Assembly: GCA_020634375.1 (NCBI GenBank)
Contig: JACKBX010000004.1
Coordinates: 62,001-126,000 of the forward strand
Length of the DNA stretch: 64,000 bases
Source: Ardenticatenaceae bacterium
GTDB taxonomy: Bacteria > Chloroflexota > Anaerolineae > Promineifilales > Promineifilaceae
Direction of reading: 5' to 3'
The translations under genes were made by a program, and so were the position numbers. Below are positions 58,460 through 64,000 of the stretch, piece after piece (the stretch's first letter is position 1; each line of letters starts with the position of its first letter). The notes under the pieces were generated by a model. It saw only the letters and a list, made by a program, of their open reading frames with translations, did no database searches and was not told the origin of the DNA.

Positions 58460-61221
58460 ATGAATCGTAAAGTTTATGCCCTTACCCTCATGATTCAATC
58501 TATTTGTTGGAGTCTTGTTTTTGGGTTGCTGATTGCTAAAGCAAACCCGGTTGTCCAGGCCAAACCCTTGCCTCAAGCAGTACCTGCTTCAACACCGGTT
58601 CCTTTCTTAGGGCCTATCTATTACGGCCGTCAGGACATATGGAATATATTTGACCACAATTTACCCTGGGCAAGTATAGTTGATGATGGCAACGATGATG
58701 TTTTACATCACGATGGCACAACATATTTTGCTGGGACCATTACCCCTGTTCCTGGCGCTACACCAACACCGACTGGATGGCCTACACCTGCGCCATATAT
58801 ACCCGATTCTGGGTATGGATATGATCAACATGGTGGCATTGATTACAGCCTGGTTTATGAGCCGGTTTTGGCAGCAGCAGATGGAGATGTCATCGTGGCT
58901 GATTGGAGTGACCCAAGTAATCACCGCAAGATGTTCGACTTGATCACGGCACTTACACCACAATCTATGGGCATTTGAGTACACTTGTCGTGGAATATGG
59001 AGATTTTATCAATATAAATCCTGACGATCCTGGGAATCGTAACCATATCATTGGAATCAGTGGGAATACAGGTGCTGTTTTTGGAGCCAGCGGGCCTTGT
59101 GATGATGTTGAAGTGGATCCGCTATGTGGGGCCCATTTGCATTTTGAAGTTCGGGAAGGGAATGTTTACAAACCCACTAATCCATATAATTGGATAGGTT
59201 CACCAGGGGGTGATCCATGGGCTAACCTTACAGACCCGCAAGGAACCCCGATTGGAGCAGTTAGTTATAATTTGTGGGCAACCCCACCATCGCTCATTTC
59301 GGTAGCCAATCAGTATCCTGGCACAAATGTTTCTCCTGTTTATGAACCGCCCCTAAATGAAGCGCGGCTGATTATTGATGACAGTTCGGCCGATTTTGTG
59401 ATTTCCGGCCCCTGCACCTGGCAAACGATTAGCGATGATAACAGCGGGTACAACCACTCCTACCACCGCATTAAATCGGACATATCGGGCAGCTGTATGG
59501 CTACCTGGCGTATTCAGGGGGATGCTTTTGCGCCCGCCGGAGAATATGACATATTTGCCCATATCCCCAATGATGTGGCGGCCTTGCTAGGCGTAGAGTA
59601 CACCATTCAGCACAATGGGCAAACCAACATAGCCGTCATCGTCCAGGCTGCTTACCTGGCAAACAATACCGCCCATGATGCCTGGGCTTATTTGGGCCGG
59701 TACGATTTTGCTATGAACAACCCCCTGGCGGAATTTGTGCGCCTGGATTCACAAACGGTTATCGCCGACCCGGATACCTACGTCCTGGCCGATGCCATCA
59801 AGCTGCTCCCGGCCGACCCCACCCCCCCGCCAGTAGAGATGATTTACGTCTCCTTTGCCAATGACGGCATGGCCGGCAACGTGGCCTATGCCGATGAGGA
59901 CATCCTCGGCTACGACACAAACAGTGGGCAGTGGTTCATGTTTTTTGACGGTTCTGACAAAGGCTTTGCCGCAAATGGCGTGGACGCCTTTCTTTTCTCG
60001 GAGGGAAACATCTTCTTCAGCCTGAACGAGCCGTATATACTCACGAAGGGCATAAAGTGACATTTTCATTGTGTGGCAAGTCTGCAAGTTGCAAGTTTGC
60101 AAGTAGCCTTCCCCAGAGGAGACTTGCCGCTTGCAGGCTTGCATACCTGCAAACTCAAAACATCAGATTGTGGCCTTTAGCAGTATATGTACCTATATGA
60201 CGATTCGGATGTACTGAAGTTTGCGCCAACATCATTGGGCGAACAAACGGAAGGAACCATTACCCGCTATTTGTGCGGTTCAACGGTGGGACTGACGACC
60301 CCAGAAGAGGATATTGATGCGCTGGCGATAGCGGCGGATGGGAGGTTACTCCTCAGTACCATTGGGCAGGCAGACGTAAAAGGCGGGCCGTTTGCCGACG
60401 AAGATTTGTTCGCCTACGAACCTGATGAAGGATTTTCCCTATACCTGGACGGTACACAGGTTCAGGCAGGCGATTTGGTGGCAGCCTCTTTGGATGCCGA
60501 TGACGAAGAACGCCCCATTTACCTGGCGCTGGAAAACGGGCCGGTAGGAGATGGCGCAGATATTCTGCGCTACGTGCCGGGAGGTATAGGAGCGATACCC
60601 CTTTTCTGGAACGGCTCGGTGCATGGTATGGGTACAAGCCCTATAGATGGTATCTTCTTGGGCAATGGGCCATTCATCACTGATTGTGGTGGCATTGTTA
60701 ATTGCAGCTTCGAGATAGGATTTGATTACTGGGATGTACAACCTGGGAATCCAGACTTTGAAAGCTGGACACTATCCTCAGCAAATGCGCATACTGGTCA
60801 ATTTAGTGCATTGGCAGAAGCACCATACCCTGATGGTGGATTACCATCGGCCATTTTACAAAGCCCGTTAATATCAATCGAGCCAACTAATACAGAGTAT
60901 CGTTTCAGTTTGTATGCAAAGTTTGTTGAAAACGGAGGGGGCAGCTACGAAATTAATTCACGAATTGATTGGTTCGTTGGTACAAACTATGTTAGTTCAA
61001 CACCAATAACAACACTATATTTTGGTTTTGAAGATTGGGAATTACAGGGTTCTCAATTTGTTTGCCCACCCGAAGGAGCAAATACAGCCCAGATTGTTTT
61101 TGAAATCATGGATGACAACTTAGCTGGGGCGAACAGTAATTCTACAGAGAGTAATCAAACATTCATTGATGACGTGAAGATCGAAAGCCAACCGGGAACT
61201 TGTCCATTGCTGAATCAATGA
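58460..61221 (+). pseudogene. Exported M23 metallopeptidase gene, broken twice
   Basis: The N-terminal part (58460-58978) has a signal peptide and the first LytM/M23 zinc-ligand motif, HGGIDY. The reading frame then needs a one-base shift between 58921 and 58944 to recover DHGTYTTIYGHLSTLVVEYGD and the HLHFEV motif, so both halves of the active site are split. The second part ends at TGA 60058. A third stretch (60187-61221), in the same frame, continues the same repeat-domain type (DDSDVLKF…DEDLFAY…DGTQV) and ends in a jelly-roll-like C-terminal domain. Between them lies an iterated-word palindrome. M23 peptidases cut peptidoglycan. Expression of any part as a working enzyme is unlikely. Confidence 0.7.
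60060..60185 (+). repeat. Iterated-word palindrome interrupting the M23 gene
   Basis: GCAAGTCTGCAAGTTGCAAG on the left arm faces GACTTGCCGCTTGCAGGCTTGC on the right, with flanking AT-rich sequence. GTATAT occurs on both sides (60033 and 60183), 150 bases apart, a possible target duplication. Removing it would rejoin two in-frame coding pieces. Confidence 0.65.
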
Positions 61222-61268
61222 TTATGCGGTCTCTGTGAATGGGGCAGAACGGCCGTATCCACCTCCAT

Positions 61269-63302
61269 TCACCGCCCTACAACACGCAACGGCCGTACGT
61301 CCACAAACGTCTCCCCCGAATCCAGCACAGGGCGGCGCTCGCCAGAGGCGCGGTCGTACAGGCCGACGATGGCGCGGTACTCGCCGGGCGGCGTGTCGGC
61401 GGGGATGGGGATGGGGTGGATTTGGGCGATGATGTCGCCGCGCTGCCAATCCCAGGTGGGCGCCTCCAGCGAATCGCGCTGCGCCAGCACACCGCCATCA
61501 GTCAGAATTTGCGTGAACAACACGGCGTCGGTTACGTCTGCGGGCGGGGTGAGGGGGCCGACGCGGGTGGGGTCTTGTACCTGCCAGACGGTGAGGAGAA
61601 CGGCCGTCTCCCCCCTCACAACCTCATCATCCACCCACGCCGCATAACGCAGCAGCACGGCATCATCAAAATTGGCAAGGGGCGCGTCCGCCAGCCATGC
61701 CGCCGGGGGCGCAGCCAATTCGTAATAGGTGAAACTGGGGTCGAGGTCGCTGGGGCGCATGGCGATGGTTTGCAGCGGGCGCAGCGCCGCGGCAAAGAGG
61801 GCGTGCGGCGGCGTGCTGGCGGGGATAAGGGCGTGCGCCGCTTCTCCGCCGGGCCAGATGAGGGCGTACCGCGCATCCGTCCAGCGCAGCGGCAGGTTGG
61901 GATGGGTGACGAGGGCGACGGAGGGATCGTGCGCCGCGCCGGGCAGGGCGCTGGAGCTGACGGTTTTGCCATTGTGCTGTGCGGCAAAGTCAAACATGGC
62001 GATTTGCGTGACTTGATACGCCGTGCGCACGTCCGGCGATTGGCCCCAGCGCACAAAATAATCGCGGACGCTGAAAAATCCGGCCAGCAGCAGCCAGAGG
62101 ACGGCCGTCACTTTGACGGCCGTCACTCCCCACACTTTTCCTCGGAGTCGAGGCTTTAGCTGGTGCGTCCCCCAATCCATCAGCGCCACAAAGCCGACGG
62201 CGGGCAATATATGCACCGGGGCCAGCGCTGCCAGATTGCGCGTCGTGTTCGCCGTCGGCCCGGTGACGAGCGATGGGATGATACCGATGAGGAACCAGAG
62301 GAGGAGGAAGGCGGGGGAATAATTAATAATTAATAAAGAATTGTGAATGGTGAATTGACCGTTGCTAATGGCTAATGGCTTATTGCTAATAGCTCGGTAG
62401 AGAATGATGAAAAGGCCAGTGGTGAAGAAAACGGCCGTCACCGCATCAAACACGGGGCGGCCGGGGATGTTGTAGGCCAGGAATTGGTCGCCGTGACCGG
62501 GCCAGATGAAGGCCAGCAGCGCTTCGGCGGCGTTTTGCAGGATGGGCAGCAGATTGCCATCGCGCAGCGCTTGCAGGGAGCCGTCCAACATGCCCACGCG
62601 GGGCTGCACGGCGGGGTTGTTGTGCAGGTAGATGAACATGGGGGTGATGAGGACGGCCGTTGCCGCCAACCCCAGCGCCGTTTGCCGCCAGCCGCGCCGC
62701 AGCAATGGCCGGTTCACCATTGCCAAATAAATAAGGAAGGCCGGAAACACCAGCCACGCCACCCGCGCCGCCAAATAAATATGCAGCGTCGCCAGCAGCG
62801 CCAGCACAAACCCCACCACTTGCCCACTTGCCCACTTGCCTACTTGCCCACTTTTTTGCTCGAAGAAGCGCCAGAAAAACCAGACGGCCGTACCCATAAA
62901 AAATGGCAGCATCCCCGCCCGCAGCGCCTCGCGGCTGCTGGCAAGCGGCCAAAATGAGAGGGTTAGCAGCAGCGCGGAGATGGCTGCCACGCGCCGGTCG
63001 AATGCCCGCGCTGCCCACAAATAGGTGATGCCGATGGCGGCCACGCCAAATATGACGTTGACCAGCCGCAGCGCAAACAAATTCTCGCCCAAGAGGGCCA
63101 TTGTTCCGGCGACGGTGTAGCTGTAGAGCGGTTCGCTGCCGTAATTGTAGGGGAAGTAGTAGCGCAGGTCGCCATCCAACACGCCGATGGCCTCACGGCC
63201 GTGATTGGCCTCATCGTGCGTCAGCCCCGGCGGAATCTCCGTCAGCCGGTACAGGCGCAGCCCGGCGGCCAGCAGGAGGATGAGGAGGAGGAGTTTACGC
63301 AT
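61269..63302 (-). CDS. Membrane glycosyltransferase, ArnT/PMT-like (GT-C)
   Basis: 677 residues from ATG 63302 (MRKLLLLILL); the longer in-frame start at 63350 reads through a word repeat and is rejected. Ten or more hydrophobic segments fill ~1-400, with the first-loop acidic motif LTHDEANHG of GT-C enzymes that transfer a sugar from a lipid-phosphate donor. A soluble C-terminal part (~440-677) follows. Two in-frame word-repeat segments (62310-62395, 62816-62862) encode odd stretches: GQVGKWASGQV and, elsewhere, ISNKPLAISNGQFTIHNS. The C-terminal motif reappears as a remnant at 52913-53101. Confidence 0.85.
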   Translation of the reverse strand: MRKLLLLILLLAAGLRLYRLTEIPPGLTHDEANHGREAIGVLDGDLRYYFPYNYGSEPLYSYTVAGTMALLGENLFALRLVNVIFGVAAIGITYLWAARAFDRRVAAISALLLTLSFWPLASSREALRAGMLPFFMGTAVWFFWRFFEQKSGQVGKWASGQVVGFVLALLATLHIYLAARVAWLVFPAFLIYLAMVNRPLLRRGWRQTALGLAATAVLITPMFIYLHNNPAVQPRVGMLDGSLQALRDGNLLPILQNAAEALLAFIWPGHGDQFLAYNIPGRPVFDAVTAVFFTTGLFIILYRAISNKPLAISNGQFTIHNSLLIINYSPAFLLLWFLIGIIPSLVTGPTANTTRNLAALAPVHILPAVGFVALMDWGTHQLKPRLRGKVWGVTAVKVTAVLWLLLAGFFSVRDYFVRWGQSPDVRTAYQVTQIAMFDFAAQHNGKTVSSSALPGAAHDPSVALVTHPNLPLRWTDARYALIWPGGEAAHALIPASTPPHALFAAALRPLQTIAMRPSDLDPSFTYYELAAPPAAWLADAPLANFDDAVLLRYAAWVDDEVVRGETAVLLTVWQVQDPTRVGPLTPPADVTDAVLFTQILTDGGVLAQRDSLEAPTWDWQRGDIIAQIHPIPIPADTPPGEYRAIVGLYDRASGERRPVLDSGETFVDVRPLRVVGR

Positions 63303-63377
63303 GAAAATGGTGAATGGTGAATGGTGAATGGTGAACCGATTACCGTTCACTGCTCACTGATTACTGACCACTGATTA
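63303..63377 (+). repeat. Iterated-word repeat, words GGTGAATGGTGAAT and ACTGATTACTG
   Basis: Four near-copies of ATGGTGA-type words, a short centre and GTTCACTGCTCACTGATTACTGACCACTGATTAC. It lies between the methyltransferase stop and the glycosyltransferase start and carries two word families. Confidence 0.7.
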
Positions 63378-64000
63378 CGGGTTTTCTGCTACGGCAAAGA
63401 CTTCGCGCTCGAAGAACCAGCGGAAGGGGGGGATGTCGAAGGCGAGGCGGCGCAGGGCGGCGAGCAGGGCGTTTTCCTGGCGATTTTGCGGCGGCGAATC
63501 GAGCCACACTTTGATGCTGCTGAATCCGGCGGCTTTGAGCGCCTGCCTCATGCTCCAAATGGACTGCTCGTTGACGTGTACGTCTTGATTGACGGGGGTG
63601 ATGGCGCGGGGGTCTTTGGGGTATTTGTCGCCCTCGCCGGCGAGGGTGCGGAAGCGGCGCACCCAGGGGTAGGCGTAGCGGTCGTACCAGATGTTGGGGG
63701 CGGTGTGGATGATGAAACGGCCGTTCCGCTTCAACACCCGCCGCACATCCAGCATCGCCTCGTGCAGTTCCCAGGGGTACAAATGCTCTACCACGTCAAA
63801 CATCAGCACGCGGTCAAAATAATTGTTCGGGAACGGCAAAAATTTGGCGTCGGAGAGGCAGACGCCCGCCGTCACAGAGGGCATTTCCTCATCGGCGCGG
63901 GCAGTGTTGATCACGTCGCGGCTCATCACGGCCGCTGCCTGGGCATAATCTATGCCATACGCCTCAATGCCCAGGGCCATGCAGTGGCGCAAAATCTCGC
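63375..64000 (-). CDS. SAM-dependent methyltransferase, N-terminus cut by window edge
   Basis: The frame is open to 64000 (EILRHCMALGIEAYGIDYA at the edge), so the start and the glycine-rich SAM motif I lie outside. Visible: the acidic strand-2 end (GIDYA), motif with LPFPNNYFDRVLMFDVVEHL, and post-motif III KRNGRFIIHTAPN. This is a class I (methyltransferase type 11/12) enzyme. Substrate unknown; its position next to a glycosyltransferase fits methylation of a glycan or polyprenyl intermediate, but that is inference. Same strand as, and upstream of, the glycosyltransferase. Confidence 0.85.
   Translation of the reverse strand, partial: EILRHCMALGIEAYGIDYAQAAAVMSRDVINTARADEEMPSVTAGVCLSDAKFLPFPNNYFDRVLMFDVVEHLYPWELHEAMLDVRRVLKRNGRFIIHTAPNIWYDRYAYPWVRRFRTLAGEGDKYPKDPRAITPVNQDVHVNEQSIWSMRQALKAAGFSSIKVWLDSPPQNRQENALLAALRRLAFDIPPFRWFFEREVFAVAENP

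Noticed and set aside
58921..58978. Programmed -1 frameshift in the M23 gene
   Set aside because: No slippery heptamer or downstream structure is apparent. A one-base deletion explains the split, and the gene is also damaged downstream.
61239..62159. 306-codon open frame opposite the glycosyltransferase
   Set aside because: Gly/Arg-rich shadow sequence without motifs. The minus-strand gene explains the codon use.

Overview
The window looks like the chromosome of a free-living bacterium, most likely a member of the Chloroflexota. This is an inference from gene content: a leucine T-box, a type VII secretion module, a MecA-like penicillin-binding protein, a MoeA protein fused to a periplasmic-binding-like domain, Thr/Pro-linker lipoproteins, a malate dehydrogenase and a methylmalonyl-CoA epimerase. 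No rRNA or other phylogenetic marker is present to prove it. Coding density is high, and most genes lie in short operons.

Layout. 1-4.7 kb (minus strand): an ECF-like sigma factor, an unknown protein with an anti-sigma-like segment, and a TPR-CHAT caspase-like protease cut off by the window edge. 5.4-6.9 kb: small proteins (DUF4386 type, DUF1330-like). 7.1-10.8 kb: two tRNA-Ala genes, a leucine T-box leader, an alpha/beta hydrolase and leuS; the second tRNA gene, with its own promoter, lies inside the T-box leader. 11-14.3 kb: an orphan sensor kinase and asnA. 14.8-22.8 kb (minus): a four-gene operon with an AAA NTPase carrying an effector-associated (Death-like) domain, a giant membrane TPR protein and two lipoproteins. 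23-30 kb: an acyl-CoA ligase, a MecA-like PBP, a C39-like peptidase and an MFS transporter. 30-37.5 kb (minus): a compact type VII secretion locus with an EccC/EssC ATPase, a YukD-FHA fusion and two WXG100 proteins, preceded by an ECF sigma/anti-sigma/membrane operon (37.7-39.3 kb). 39.7-42 kb: CysM-like cysteine synthase and MoeZ. 42-52.9 kb: VWA lipoprotein, methylmalonyl-CoA epimerase, ABC-F ATPase, malate dehydrogenase, metallophosphoesterase, RNA methyltransferase, PHP phosphoesterase and MoeA. 52.9-61.2 kb: a decaying cluster of exported proteins, namely three intact tandem beta-propeller lipoproteins, one with an in-frame amber codon, and an M23 peptidase gene broken by a frameshift and a repeat insertion. 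61.3-64 kb: a membrane glycosyltransferase and a methyltransferase cut by the window edge.

Two genome-wide patterns stand out. First, the 8-bp palindrome ACGGCCGT occurs about 100 times by eye (about one is expected), in genes and between them, resembling the HIP1 octamer of cyanobacteria but with another sequence. Second, about 18 imperfect palindromes are built from a short word repeated on one arm and complemented on the other. The word differs from site to site; most lie between genes, some sit in frame inside genes, and one appears to have broken a gene.

All coordinates and counts were read by eye; family assignments rest on recognisable motifs, not on database searches.
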